From Pseudomicrostroma phylloplanum (Eukaryota > Basidiomycota > Exobasidiomycetes > Microstromatales): a stretch of 64,000 bases of DNA. Below the pieces are notes generated by a model, which saw only the letters and a list, made by a program, of their open reading frames with translations, made no database searches and was not told the origin of the DNA. Within the stretch, counting starts at the first letter, position 1. Each line of letters opens with the position of its first letter. Below are positions 24,195 through 35,986 of this stretch, piece by piece. The stretch covers positions 949,459 through 1,013,458 of the forward strand of contig BCHS01000005.1 in assembly GCA_039545275.1 (NCBI GenBank). Reading direction: 5' to 3'. A program made the position numbers and the translations under genes.

Positions 24195-25696
24195 ATGGCT
24201 TCTTCTACCCGACCTCAAAATGTCGGACTCAAGGCAATGGAGATCTACTTCCCCAAGAGGTGCATCTCTCAGGACGAGCTGGAAGACTTCGATGGAGCAC
24301 CAAAGGGAAAGTACACCATTGGATTCGGACAGCAGTTCATGGCCTGCACCGATGACCGGGAGGACATCAACTCCTTCCTCCTGACTGGTGAGTGGGCGTG
24401 GGGGTAGCGATGCAGCATATAGGATGCCTCACCCAGTACTGACATCTTTCGTTCCTTTTGCTACGCTTCTCATCAGTCACTCACAATCTCTTGGAGAAGT
24501 ACAACATCGACCCCAAGTCCATCGGCCGACTCGACGTCGGTACCGAGACCATCATCGACAAGTCAAAGTCCGCAAAGACTGTCCTGATGAACCTCTTTGC
24601 CGAGTCTGGCAACTCGGACATCGAGGGTCTTGACTCCAAGAATGCCTGCTACGGATCCACTGCCGCCCTCTTCAACGCCATCAACTGGGTGGAGAGCTCT
24701 TCTTGGGACGGAAGGGATGCCATCGTCACTGCTGGTGACATTGCCATCTACGCCGAGGGATCTGCCCGACCCGTAGGAGGAGCTGGTGCCATTTCCTTCC
24801 TCATCGGACCTGACGCTCCCATCGTCTTCGAGCCCATCCACGGTACCCACATGGCCAACTCGTGGGATTTCTACAAGCCCGACCTCAACTCCGAGTACCC
24901 CACCGTCGATGGACCAGAGACCATCCAGACTTACCTCGGCGCTCTCGACCGAGCCTACGATGCCTACAGGGCCAAGGCTGCCAAGGCCAAGGCCGCTCAG
25001 ACTGGCGCTGCCAACGGAGCCGCTTCCAACCTGGCTTCCATCAAGGTTGATGACTTTGACTACACCCTCTTCCACTCTCCTTACGGCAAGCTTGTGCAGA
25101 AGGGTTTCGGCCGTGTCGCCTACAACGACTACCGATCCGACCCCACCAACCCCATCTACGAGTCCATCCCCGAGCACATCAAGGACCTCGACAGGAAGAG
25201 TACCATCACCAACAAGGAGGTCGAAAAGGCCTTTGCCGCCTTCACCAAGGACATGCAGAGCAAGAAGCTCGCACCTACCAGCGACACGGTCAAGCGCATC
25301 GGTAACATGTACACCGCTTCTCTCTACGGTGGTCTTGCCTCGCTCATCTCCAATGTGTCCTCGGACGATCTGCAGGGCAAGAGAATCTTCTTCTACGCCT
25401 TTGGCTCGGGAAGCGCCGCCTCCGTCTTCGCTGCTCGCGTGCAGGGCTCGACTGCCGAGATTGCTGCCAAGCTGGACCTGAAGAAGAGGCTCGAGTCGAT
25501 GGTCGTCGTTCCTTGCCAGACCTACGTCGACGCCCTGAAGTCCAGGGAGGCCACACACAACGTCACCGACTTCACCCCCAAGGGTGACATTGAGAACGTC
25601 TGGAGCGGATCTTACTACCTCGAGAAGATCGACAAGACGTGGAGGCGGAGCTACAAGAGGCTCAACAAGGACGACCAGGTCTTGGCCCTTCCGTGA
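24195..25696 (+). CDS. ERG13: Hydroxymethylglutaryl-CoA synthase (mevalonate pathway)
   Basis: This enzyme condenses acetyl-CoA with acetoacetyl-CoA to HMG-CoA, the committed entry to sterol and isoprenoid synthesis. Two exons (24195-24387 and 24477-25696) give 470 aa; the intron starts GTGAGT and ends CATCAG. Landmarks are VGLKAMEIYFPKRCISQDEL, the catalytic cysteine in NACYGSTAALFNAINW, VTAGDIAIYAEGSARPVGGAG, GTHMANSWDFYKP, the histidine in DYTLFHSPYGKLVQK, and FYAFGSGSAASVFA. Length and motifs are complete. It sits in the same window as a sterol acyltransferase and a DMATS prenyltransferase, but there is no operon logic in a fungus. Confidence 0.97.
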
Positions 25697-26648
25697 GCTG
25701 GTGCTCTGGCACTAAGGGGGGCCGAGAGCGGATGACGGTCCCCCCTTCCGCTCGCTCGTGGCTTTCCATCGCACCGTGAGGCAGGACCTGCGCATTCAAA
25801 GAGGCCGATACCCCTCTTATCGCAATTCTGTGCCTCATCTCCTCTCTCATTACAAGTAGAATATCTAAGAAAACCATCTTCCAAAAACATGCAAGAAATC
25901 CCACCACACCCATCCAAAGTCGCGCTTGTATGAGGAGGAAGCTCTCTGGGGATAGGGGAGAGGAAACCTCTCGTTGTCCTGGTCCGCGGCGGTCGAGGCA
26001 TGCGTGCACTTGTAGGACTCTCTCTCCTCGAGTGAACGAGCAGTCTCGTCGTACCACAAAAGAAAGGACAAAGCGTTATCTACGCTCTCTATCATCCAGT
26101 TCTGCCCCTACTTCGCATCACTTCGCTTCGCCTCGACGGTCTGCCTCTTCTTCGAGGAAGTAGCGTAGCGATTCGAGGATGTCAAGGGGAGGAAAGGGAT
26201 TAAAACTCACAGAGTCCTACAAATGCTTGCTTGCTTGTCTTGCTTGCCTTGGCTCAATTTGCTCATTCCAGTGCAGTGCAATGCCAAGATTCCTTCTCGT
26301 CTGCGTACACAATATCTCGTCTGAGTGTCTGAGTGTGTCCGTCTGTTCGTTGAACGTCGCGTATGAGGTAGTCGCAAACAGATACCAAGGCGAGGACGGA
26401 GAGTCGAAGCCAGAGGAATCATCACGCACAGGCTGCAGGCAAACTTGAAAGGGTAGGGTGGGGTAAGGTACAATTCTGAACTCTGACTGACACTGACTGA
26501 TGGGACAAACTCGACACGGGAGACAGGGAGACCAGTACAAGGGCTGTGCGCAGCGCGGCACGAGACGAAACGAGACGAAACAAGATGACACGACGTAGCG
26601 TAGCATAGCGGTATTCCTTTCTCAGATGCACTCAACTCTCGGACCTTC
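25697..26648. other. Convergent intergenic region between HMGS and the cohesin SA gene
   Basis: 952 bp of 3' flanking sequence with GCTTGCTTGC-like simple stretches near 26224. No gene, RNA or repeat array is supported. Confidence 0.55.
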
Positions 26649-29600
26649 TCAGATCCTCCTCCTCCTCTTCCTCGATCCGGGCAAACTCTCATCATCGCGG
26701 ACCTCTTCTTCTTCTGCTTCTTGCTCTGCTTCCTCTTCGGCCTGCTCCTCTTCCTCCAGGGCACTGCGAGGCGAGGAAGGGGCCGAAGAGAGGCTTCCAC
26801 TGTCGTCTTGTGCCGCTGCCTCGTCCTCTGCTTCATCTTCATCGTCTGCATCAGCCGCCGTACGTTTCCTGCCTCGCTTCGCAGCACTCGACTGAGCAGA
26901 GCCGGCAGGCCCAGCAGGACGAGCACGCGGCCTCTGATGCTGTTGTACGGGCGTACTGGCCACTGGCAGCACGCGGCTGGGGAAGTCCTCCTCCTCTTCA
27001 TCGTCGATGTCGTCATTTGCATTTGTGGCAGCACGACGCGCCTTGGAGGCGCTTCCGCCCACACTGCCGCTGCCCCTCCCACTGCCGCCCTTCCTGGGCG
27101 TCGTGCCGGCCGCAGCTGCAGCCCGAGCAGCCGGCGGCGGAGCTCGCTTGGCCATGAGTGTGACCAACCTCTTCTCGTACTGCCTCTGCGGGTCCCAGGA
27201 CTTGGATGCGGGCGGCACCTCGATCCCAGCATCGAGGATGGCCTGCTCCATTGCCGACTTGATCTTGTGTGCGTCGCGGGCAGTGGCAGAGATGAGCAGA
27301 TTGCTCAGACCCTTCCAAAAGGCTGGGGCGCGGGCCTTGATCGCCTTGTTGTTGGCCTGCTCGGCCGCTTTCCACTTCTTGGCCACGTACTCGGCACCTC
27401 GCTTGTGTAGGTGGAGAAGCGAGGGAGGATCGATGGCTCGCAAGATGGCGAGGTGCGCACCTCGGATGACAAGGGCAGAGGAAATTGATCGGGAGAGCGA
27501 GACGAATCGAGCTTCGCTTTCCGCGGTGCCTTCGACGAGATAGCTTTCGAATGACTGGTGGAATGGTTAGGAGAACAATGGTCAGATTCCAGTCCTCGAA
27601 GCACTTGCTGCGTCCTATCTTCGACTCACCTCTTTCAGACTGTCGAGAACCACATCAGCAGCACCCTTCCCATCGTTGGCAAGAACACCGTCTTCTCGGA
27701 GAACCTCAATGAGCAGCTTGACCAGGACGTCGAACATCTGTCCCAATCTGCCAAATTTGCCGATGACGGGAGCCGCCAGGTTGATGTCGACGAGACCAAA
27801 TCGCATCGCAGAGACGAGCGGTGCAGTGAGCTGATTTAGCTCCACTTCTCGCTGAAGTTGTGCTTGAGTGGGAAGCTTGGTCGCACTTTGGTGGGAAGCA
27901 TTCGTCTTCTTGGCGGCTGCTTCTTTCCTCTTCTGAGGTCGCTCGTTATCGTCGTCGTCTCCTTCATCGTCTTCGATCTCGTCGTCGGGATCCTCGGTTC
28001 CATTTGCCTCCCTGTCCTCTTCTTGTCGGGTCTGGATCTGGCTGTCCAGCTCCGCCAGGACGACTTTGACACAGCCTTCTTGCACAGGCCTGGGGACGAA
28101 TACGCGAAGCCGTGACATCCAACCGTTGTGGCGTGATTCCTCGAGGACGCTCGGCTCGTCTGCTCCCTCTTGCTGCTGATCGCGATCCACGTCGATCTTC
28201 TTGTTCCGCGCTGACCCGCTCTGCTCTGCGGCGTGAAATGCCAAATAGATCTGTAGCATGCGAGCGGCGGCCAAGACTTTGACCTCGAGCAGAACGACGG
28301 TACGATTGGTGACGAGATCCTCCATCAGTTCCAGAGCTTCTGTCCGCTGCACCAGGATTGCGTCGACGAGGGCTTGGCGATCGTCCTCGGCAGTAGTGAG
28401 ACTGCTGGCCATCAATGCTCGCAACTTCCATAGCAGATGGATCGTGATGACCCGCAGGCAATTTGACACCATAGCCTCTTCGCCCTCGTATCCGAGCTTG
28501 CCTCGAGACGCCACTTCTCGCAGGATTTCCCAACCTGAGGTGACTTGGCCTGCCTCGGTGTCCTCGATGACTTCAGAGCAATCTGTAGCACTACTGAGTC
28601 CAGCTAGCCGCTGCAGATTGGCTTGTAAAGCGAAGATGGTATCTTCGTCCAAAGCGGAGGTGGCTACCTCTTTACCCTTGAGAGGCTCTCGAAGCGAGTT
28701 GATGAGGGACTCTTGCAAGGTGACAAGCTTTGTTGTCGTCACCTCATCCAGACTGCTCTGAGTTTGTGCAAATCCGACCAAAGCCCGAATGGCCGATGCA
28801 CCACGCTTGAGAAGGACGTCTTCCGAATGGCGGGAGAATTGACCCGATACTTCGTCCCAGAGGTGTGCCAGCGCTGACGCCTGGCCGCTGGCAGCGTACA
28901 GATTGAGATTGAGTTGTGGGACCAGAAGCAGCACCTCTGACACTCGCGCTGACTCTGTACGATACTTCGCAAAGAGCTTGGGAAGCGCAGGGATGAGAGC
29001 GCGCGTAAAGTCGTCTAGCTTCTCTTGGTGAACATTTTCATCATCGTCGCCCTTGTTGGCAGCCGCGGCTAGAGTACCTGCAGCATGTGCCAGGCGCCTG
29101 AACTCGTCTGCAATGGCGACCAGAGCCTCGAGAAGGACCGTCTCCTCTGTTGCTTCCAATCGATAAGCTTCGTTGGGGGGCTGACTGCCGGTGTAGCCCA
29201 CGGCGGAGGCAGAGCCAACGGCAACGCTAGAAGGACCTTTGCGGCCACCTCGTCCTTTCTGGCTTGCTGCCGAATCTTGCGCCTGAGTCGAATGATCGTA
29301 TAGGAGCATCTCGAGCAGATTCGACCAGCCGGAAAGAGGTGCAGTATCTTTCTCAAAGGACCACAATGCCTGGACCGCTAGCGAAATACGTCCCCCACGC
29401 TCAGTGAGTAGCGTCGACTGTGCTGCAGCAGGAGGCAAGGCACGGCTTCGCTTCTGCTGAGGCTGTTCCGCAGAGCTTGACCCACTATCGTCGAGAGTAG
29501 CTTCGTATTCGACAAGCTTCTGCGCAAGGATCTTGAGGCGCAGCTTCTCCACCTCTGCCTCCCATTTCGCTCTGTCTTCTTTCGCCTTCGCATCTTTACC

Positions 29601-31438
29601 CCGGGCCGCCGGAGCTGGTCCGATGATATCTGTGGAAGTGTCTCGCACCTCCTCTTCGACGAGACCCGTCAAAAAGCGTGCGATCTCTTGCCGGATACGT
29701 GGCTCTACGTCAAAGATATGCAGGCCGATCTCATCGCGCTGATCGTCTTCCAACAGTCCGCGACGCTCGATGTGGACTAGGACGTCAATTGTGGCGGCTC
29801 TGACAGGTAGCTCGATGTCGCACACCGCCATCTGTACCAAGCGTGCCTTGAACAGCTCAGTGAAGTGACGGAGAGGGTCAGGGAAAGAGGACTCGGAATA
29901 GACTTGAGCCAAAGCTTGGATGGCAGCAACCCGGACGGCTCCACTTGTGTCGCTGAGACACCAGCCGAGGTAACGGGTGTACTCGTTCTTCATGAAGATC
30001 TCTGGTTGTTTCTTGATCCACCTGCCCAGCTCTTGCGCGCAGTCTGTCCGAATCAAGGGATCAGCATCGCGGTATCGATGTTGGTAAACGCTACAAGGAG
30101 TAAGGGATTGGCATCGTAAGCGACATCGGAGCCGAGTCTACCAGTCTATCTCCCTTGCGTCTGCTCACCTATCAATGAAATCTCGAATGCCGTCCATGAG
30201 GGTAGCATCCTCTTCCTTTGCTTCTCTCCATTTGTCATCAAGAGCTTTGACCCTGGTCTTGTCGACGCGCGGCTTCTTCTTCTCGGCATCGCGCTGCTTA
30301 CGGATGCTCTCAACATTCTGGCGCTTGGTGATCACCAGACTTGCAGTGGCTCTGACGATGTGCAACACAATGAAAGTAGAAGTGTGCCGGAAAGAGCGGA
30401 ATGTGGAAGATGAGAAAGAAGAAAGCCATTCCTTGAGGACATTTATCAGAGGTGGCTCAGCAACGAGCTCTGAAGACTGAGCTGTGATGGGAGCAGTGAG
30501 GAGGAGCTCAGAGTCGGATGCTGTCATGACCAGGCGCTCGAAGAACTCTGCAAGAGAGCTCTTGAACTTCTTGAAGGCAGGCGCGCGGGATACGATGGGA
30601 TACGAGGGATTCGGACTCTTCTTGAATTGCTCCTGGACCTGTTCCAGAGCATCAACGACATTGTCGAGGTCCATGACTGCCGCCTCATCAACGGTACTGT
30701 TGCAGCCACAGCATCTGATGACGAAGTTGATGAGCTCAACCAGAGCAGGTCCTGGCTCGCTTTGATATTCCACCACCCAATCATCGACGACGGCCTGCAC
30801 TGCGACCTCGGAATTCTTGAGCGCGTTGAAGAGATTGATGTCGTCTTTGATCTCTAGCTCCGCCTTGTTGACCATTACCCTAGCGCCTCCCCTGACAGTC
30901 GCTGCGCCTTTGCTCTTCCTAGTCAGAGTGGTAGAGGCTGTTCTGGCCTTTGCAGCTGTCGATGAGCCGCCCGCTGCTGCTGCGATTTTGCTCGTCTTAG
31001 AGGGCTTGCTCTTGGCTATCCTAGGTTTCTTGCCCCTGGCACTCTTGCCTCCTGGGGCAATGTAGTCGTCAGTCTCGTCCATGTCCTTTTCACTTCCAGA
31101 ATCGAAAGAGTCGACGCTCTCGGTCTCATCGACGTCCATTGCGCCATCCTCATCTTCTTCGTCTTGCTCCTCGGCTCGCGAGCGGCGGCGACTTGAAGAA
31201 ATTGCCTTTGCTGTGGGCTTACTCTTGCGAGCGGCTGTGCGCTTTGGGCGAGCTGAGAGAGGGGGGAAAAGGAGGTGAAGAGGGTGTCAGTAAGTAGCTG
31301 CGCTCGAGTGAGAAGCTGTGTGGCGGTCATGCACTCACATCCGCCCGTTTGCTCTTCTGCTTCTTCGTCTGATGTGAGTGGTGACCCTTCGCTGACGAAG
31401 CGGTTGGACGCCGCTCTCCTTGGCTGTGTCCTGGCCAT
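26649..31438 (-). CDS. Cohesin subunit SA/STAG (Scc3/Psc3)
   Basis: Four exons (31438-31339, 31252-30169, 30090-27630, 27554-26649) give 1516 aa. The protein is the HEAT-repeat subunit that binds Scc1/Rad21 and loads cohesin on chromosomes. The N-terminus is basic and acidic, low-complexity. The STAG domain (~170-290) includes DDINLFNALKNSEVAVQAVV and LINFVIRCCGC. The junction of exons 2 and 3 restores the family segment FIDSVYQHRYRDADPLIR, followed by CAQELGRWI and YLGWCLSDTSGAVR. A long helical repeat region follows. The last ~230 residues are disordered with clusters of Glu/Ser and the basic end GSRKRRRRI, which could be a nuclear localisation signal. Splice junctions are all phase-consistent. 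The gene is divergent from the CDF gene. Confidence 0.92.
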
Positions 31439-32047
31439 GATGTCTGGGAGGGATGTAAGTGTGGCCGCAGGCGTATGCCAGTCGCTAGCTATCGGTGTGT
31501 AGAGGGGACCTCGGAGGATGGGAGGGTAGGCAAGGACGAACGACGGACAGGCGGACGGACGGGCGTGGAATGCAACGCACGCAGACACGAGCGTCAGCAA
31601 CTTCGCGTCTCCCTTTCCGACGTGACGAGACTTGGAGGGCGGACCCTCTTTGACCTCCTGGCAGGCGCGGCGGGGTCGCGCGCTTGTGCCTCTATGCTGC
31701 CGGGCGTCGAGCGTGTTGGACTCGCGCTGCGCCTGGCTGAGTGTCTGCCTGTCTGCCTGTCCGCCGGTCCGTCCGTCCGCCTGGCGCCCTTTGTGGGCCA
31801 AGGCGGAGGCGGGTAGCGAGTGCCGTTCCTCGTAGTGAACCATTTAGTCGCGCCCCAGTCACTCATTCGTTCGCCGTCACGCTCGGTCCTCATCACCTCG
31901 CTCCGTCCCCCAGTCGCATCGTTGTCCTCGTCTGCGCCGTCGTCGTCGTCGTCTTCGGCACCACCGTCGTTCTTTCCTCTCCTTCCCTTTGCTTCTGCAG
32001 TCGATATTGTCCTCGCCGACAAGCTGCACGGCTCAAGACGCGACTCG
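31439..32047. promoter_or_regulatory. Divergent intergenic region between cohesin SA and CDF transporter genes
   Basis: 609 bp hold both promoters. A GTCTGCCTGTCTGCC-like stretch and GTCGTC-rich sequence are present. No clear TATA box is seen. Confidence 0.5.
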
Positions 32048-35000
32048 ATGGCCAGTCAAATCTCGTCTCCAACCTCACCTTCAAAGCCGCCGACTTTGCC
32101 ATCTGCATTGCATCAGCAGCATCATCAGAACCAAGGGCTGCCCACGGGAGCAATTTCTGCACCCTCGCCCCCTTTTGGCACATCACACAACTCCAATAGA
32201 CCCTCCTGGCTTATCAACCTCCCTCCCGGACCCAAGGACACCCCTACGCAGTCTGTGAGGAAGAAGCACAAGAGCGTGCGATCTCTTACGCGAGAGTACG
32301 AGTCGTCAGCTACAAAGGAGAACATCTCCCCTGACTCAATTGAGACCGAAGGCGTACCGGCCCCGCGCTCTGCAGATAGCTCCTCGCCTTCAAGGGCAGC
32401 AGCTAGCAGCGACGCCTCTTCACGCTCGCACGCCCGGAAGAGCTCAGTGCTGCTGGCTTCAAGCTCATATCCATCCAGCTTCGAGGTACCGAGCGAGCAG
32501 AACGGCAGGACAAGACCCTCACTCTCAGGACGGATACCGTCTGGCAGCGCCCTTCCAACATCTTCCAGCAGTGAAGCAGGAATACGTCTCGCTTCCTCTG
32601 CCTACCCTTCGACATACTCGTCTGCCGTCCCGCCCTCGGTCATTGCCCCACAGTCTTTGCCCGCCCCACCGCCTCCACCCCAGTCGCTCAATCCCGGCGA
32701 CATGTCCGTCTCTCAAGATGGACCTCCGGTCTTCTCAGTGTCCCTGGACAGCCCTCAGTCCCCCGCCGCCGGGCAATCTGCTCTGCCGACCCTGGAGACA
32801 CCGACTCGCTTGAGCGTCAAGAATCGGTCGAGCAGCAGCCTTGGCAGGAGCGTATCTCAAGGCCACACCCCTAGTCGCGAATGGAACGCTAATACAAATA
32901 CTACGCCGGAGCGGCCCAGAGCTGTATCGGCATATGATGCCTCTGTGAGAGATGAAGAGGGAGACACAGTTGGGGACCTGATGCGGACTCAGTCCACTTC
33001 CGCCCGGAAACCACTGTCCCACATGACTCCGGCAGAGAGAAGGGAGCACTCACGCAAGCATTCGAGGGTACATTCGAGGAACCTGAGCGTCTTCTTCCCA
33101 CAGCCTGGCTCCGCAGCTGAGCAAGAAGCCGACCAACATCGCGTTGACATGAACTACTCAAACGACAGACCGCAGATCTGCGTAGACACTTCTGCCGCGG
33201 AAGCCAGGCCCAATGAAACAGATTACTGGAGTACCACCCCCGAATCGGCTTCTATCCAGACGAGTCCAAGCCAGAGTCGCCGAGGCCACCACTCGAAGCA
33301 CAGCGTCAGTCATGGTATCTTTCGCGCACCTAGTGGATCAGTACCCACGCGTCCTGGCCTGTACAGAGAGGAGAGCTCGGAGAGCTTTGTGTCGTTCGCG
33401 CCCAATGGTTCTCCAGAGGCCTTGAAGAGCCGCAGCACGAGCATCAATGCTGGCCACGACTATCAGCACCACCAATCAGCACATGCCCACGACCACCATG
33501 GTCATACACATCATCATCACGCTCATGCCTCGCCTGAAAAGGTCACGGGAGCACTCGCCGCCGTGCCGTACCCCCTCTCCATCTTCGCCACGCTTCCTCC
33601 CCTTCCGCCCAATCTCGCCCCAACTTTGATCTTCTCTCTTTGCCACTTCGTCCTAGGCTCAGCTCTCTGGGTCGCTGGTCAATCGAGCGATTCGCTATCT
33701 GTGACTGGTCTGGGATACTTGGTCGTCTTTGACTCGCTCGGCATCTTCAATGAGTCGCTTTCAAGATGGATTCTAGCAGCCAAATCGAGCGCAACTACGC
33801 ACACGCAGAAGGTCAGCTCAACCTACTCCATGCATCGAACTTCGACTCTGCTCAATTTTGTGCAAGTCATCTACCTGCTCTTCGCCGCCGTCTACGTCTG
33901 CAAAGAGTCGATTGAGCATGCACTGCTGGAAGGAGACGAGGAAGCAGTCATCAATCCGACAGCCGCGGCGGAAACAGCGCATCTGGTAGCGGCAAGTCTG
34001 ACAGGCAGCGCTTCAGCTGTGACAGGCGGTGCAGGCCACCATTACCACGAAGAGGGTTTGGATGGTCTCGAGCTCAACTTGCCAGTTGTCAAGATTGCTC
34101 TTGCGATCATTGCCTGTTTGTTCTCGAATCTGGTCCTCGGCAACCACGCCAAGCTCGTTGCTGCGTCTGGGATCTCGACGACGACTTCCTCCCCCGGAAC
34201 AAGCAGCCGGCGGCATTCTCGCTCCCAATCGGTGCTCGTAACGACTGCAAATCTGACCGGCCCAGTGCTATCTCTCCTGTCGAATCCGTACACCATGGCT
34301 GTCCTCTTCTTCTCCACGACTCTCCTCTTCTCAGCTCTCACCATGTCTCCCTTTCAGGTCGCCGCGCTGGACAAGGTTCTTGCTGGTCTAGAATCTGTCA
34401 CGATGTGGTACATTGCCCTTCCAGCCAGCAGGGTGCTAGGAAAGGTCCTCTTACAGACCGCTCCCAATGTCAACAACGAAGACGAGGGAGGCAGGACTAA
34501 CACTCTGCAGCTGATGAAGGCCGTCAAGGCGCTAGAGGACCATCCACTCGTGCACTCGACGAAGCCGCCGCACGTCTGGCAACTCACGCCATCGACATCA
34601 GCTGTCAATGCAGCAGCCGGAGGCGCCAAGAATTCGCTTGCCCTGTCCTCTTCCTCGTCCTCATCACGCACGGCAAAGTCGCCCACTTTGATTGCCTCTG
34701 TGAAAGTCGTCCTCCACAAGCATGCGACCGATGCTGATATCTTGAAAGTGACTAAATGGGCGTACCAGAGGTGTGCACCTAGCGTGGGAGCAGGCATGGG
34801 GGTCAAGGTTGGTGAGGGGCTGCGCGGAACGATGCTCGCCGGAGACCTCGTGCTCGACGTGAGGAGAGAAGGGGAAGAAGCAAACGAGACGTGCGGACAC
34901 GATCACCATGGACACGATCACCATGGACACGATCACCATGGACACGATCACCATGGACACGACCACCATGACCATGATCATCTCCACAGTCATGCGCATA

Positions 35001-35353
35001 CCGGCCACAGTCATAACCATCCTCATGTCCACACGCATGCGCACGCCCACGATCATGCCCACGATCACGGCCACGCCCACGATCATGCCCACGATCACGG
35101 CCACGCCCACGATCACTACGGCCAGTCTCACGAGCATGATCACCACGGGCATCATGTCGCGCTCGCGCCCAACGAGCACTCCCACGATCATGGTCACGAC
35201 CACGACCACGGTCATGACCACAAAGGACATGGGAGCGGTGGCCATTCCCACGAGAGCGATTCGGCCCATCATCATTCGGGCCACTCGCACTCTCACCAGG
35301 GACATACTTCGTCGGCCCAGCAGCGCTTCCCCAGCGGACAGCATATCCACTAG
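32048..35353 (+). CDS. CDF-family zinc transporter, ZRG17/Cis4-like, with His-rich C-terminus
   Basis: One exon, 1101 aa from the ATG at 32048 (an upstream in-frame extension lacks ATG). Residues 1-500 are Ser/Pro-rich and disordered but include the family segment HSRVHSRNLSVFFPQPGS. From ~508 there are about six membrane segments, for example LIFSLCHFVLGSALWVAG, LLNFVQVIYLLFAAVYVC, IALAIIACLFSNLVL and YTMAVLFFSTTLLFSAL. In typical CDF pumps TM2 and TM5 carry HxxxD zinc ligands. Here TM2 reads VVFDSLGIFNE and TM5 lacks the pair, as expected for the Zrg17-type partner that works with an Msc2-type subunit in the secretory pathway. The tail (from ~residue 945) is a long His/Asp/Gly array encoded by tandem repeats. 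Confidence 0.88.
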   Translation: MASQISSPTSPSKPPTLPSALHQQHHQNQGLPTGAISAPSPPFGTSHNSNRPSWLINLPPGPKDTPTQSVRKKHKSVRSLTREYESSATKENISPDSIETEGVPAPRSADSSSPSRAAASSDASSRSHARKSSVLLASSSYPSSFEVPSEQNGRTRPSLSGRIPSGSALPTSSSSEAGIRLASSAYPSTYSSAVPPSVIAPQSLPAPPPPPQSLNPGDMSVSQDGPPVFSVSLDSPQSPAAGQSALPTLETPTRLSVKNRSSSSLGRSVSQGHTPSREWNANTNTTPERPRAVSAYDASVRDEEGDTVGDLMRTQSTSARKPLSHMTPAERREHSRKHSRVHSRNLSVFFPQPGSAAEQEADQHRVDMNYSNDRPQICVDTSAAEARPNETDYWSTTPESASIQTSPSQSRRGHHSKHSVSHGIFRAPSGSVPTRPGLYREESSESFVSFAPNGSPEALKSRSTSINAGHDYQHHQSAHAHDHHGHTHHHHAHASPEKVTGALAAVPYPLSIFATLPPLPPNLAPTLIFSLCHFVLGSALWVAGQSSDSLSVTGLGYLVVFDSLGIFNESLSRWILAAKSSATTHTQKVSSTYSMHRTSTLLNFVQVIYLLFAAVYVCKESIEHALLEGDEEAVINPTAAAETAHLVAASLTGSASAVTGGAGHHYHEEGLDGLELNLPVVKIALAIIACLFSNLVLGNHAKLVAASGISTTTSSPGTSSRRHSRSQSVLVTTANLTGPVLSLLSNPYTMAVLFFSTTLLFSALTMSPFQVAALDKVLAGLESVTMWYIALPASRVLGKVLLQTAPNVNNEDEGGRTNTLQLMKAVKALEDHPLVHSTKPPHVWQLTPSTSAVNAAAGGAKNSLALSSSSSSSRTAKSPTLIASVKVVLHKHATDADILKVTKWAYQRCAPSVGAGMGVKVGEGLRGTMLAGDLVLDVRREGEEANETCGHDHHGHDHHGHDHHGHDHHGHDHHDHDHLHSHAHTGHSHNHPHVHTHAHAHDHAHDHGHAHDHAHDHGHAHDHYGQSHEHDHHGHHVALAPNEHSHDHGHDHDHGHDHKGHGSGGHSHESDSAHHHSGHSHSHQGHTSSAQQRFPSGQHIH
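34896..34970 (+). repeat. 15-bp in-frame tandem repeat encoding GHDHH units
   Basis: Five copies of gacacgatcaccatg (the fifth with one change) encode the pentapeptide HDHHG in the CDF transporter tail. Each unit is in frame. Confidence 0.93.
35041..35115 (+). repeat. 30-bp in-frame tandem repeat in the His-rich tail
   Basis: Two near-perfect 30-bp units plus a partial third encode HAHDHAHDHG-type sequence in the CDF transporter. Confidence 0.88.
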
Positions 35354-35986
35354 ACGACGCCCACTGAGGTAGGTCAGCTAGTCAAGATTTTCCTCTATAG
35401 ACCCGTCGCTTTTCAATCGAGGCTTATGTCTTTCACCACCGTCGCTTGGATTCAGATTTGATTCAATGCGCTGACGGCTTTTTGTTCGTCGAACTGTACA
35501 CCTGTCCATACTTTACACTTATCCGACTCTTCGTGCCGCGTACAATCATCATAACCACCATCATCATCATTGTCATCATCATTGCCACTGGCAGTCATCA
35601 TGGACGAGAAATCCTAGAGAGCAGGGCCACTGTGATGGGCGGGCGCAAGTGTGGCTTGGCGATTGGGGGCTGTCGGAGATCTTCCCAGGGTGCTTCGCTT
35701 GCTTCTCCACATGACGGCTCTCGCCGGCCACAGACGGAAATTGCGGGGTGAGATGACCGAGGGAGGCGATGACAGTCACAGCGCTCTCGTTCGCTCTGCT
35801 CGGTCTGAACGCCGATTCCGTCAGCCAAGGCAGCAGGAGAGAAGAAGTCCAATACTGTCAGCATGTCAGCTTCGTGCGGAGACGTTGCCTGGGAAAGAGT
35901 ATTTCAGTCGACCCTGACCCTTCGTGTCCTCCCCTCTTGTTGAATCCCAACCTTCCCATTTATTTTCGTGCCAATATCTTGACAGC
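35354..35986. other. Intergenic region between CDF and SDR genes
   Basis: This holds the CDF 3' flank and the promoter of the SDR gene. An ATC/CATCAT-rich patch lies around 35547-35585. No gene is supported. Confidence 0.55.

Noticed and set aside
24563..25558. 331-codon minus-strand frame opposite HMG-CoA synthase
   Set aside because: It is a Gly/Val-rich shadow of a well-supported conserved gene.
31820..32047. Upstream extension of the CDF transporter
   Set aside because: It has no ATG; the first ATG in frame is at 32048 and the added sequence is not family-like.
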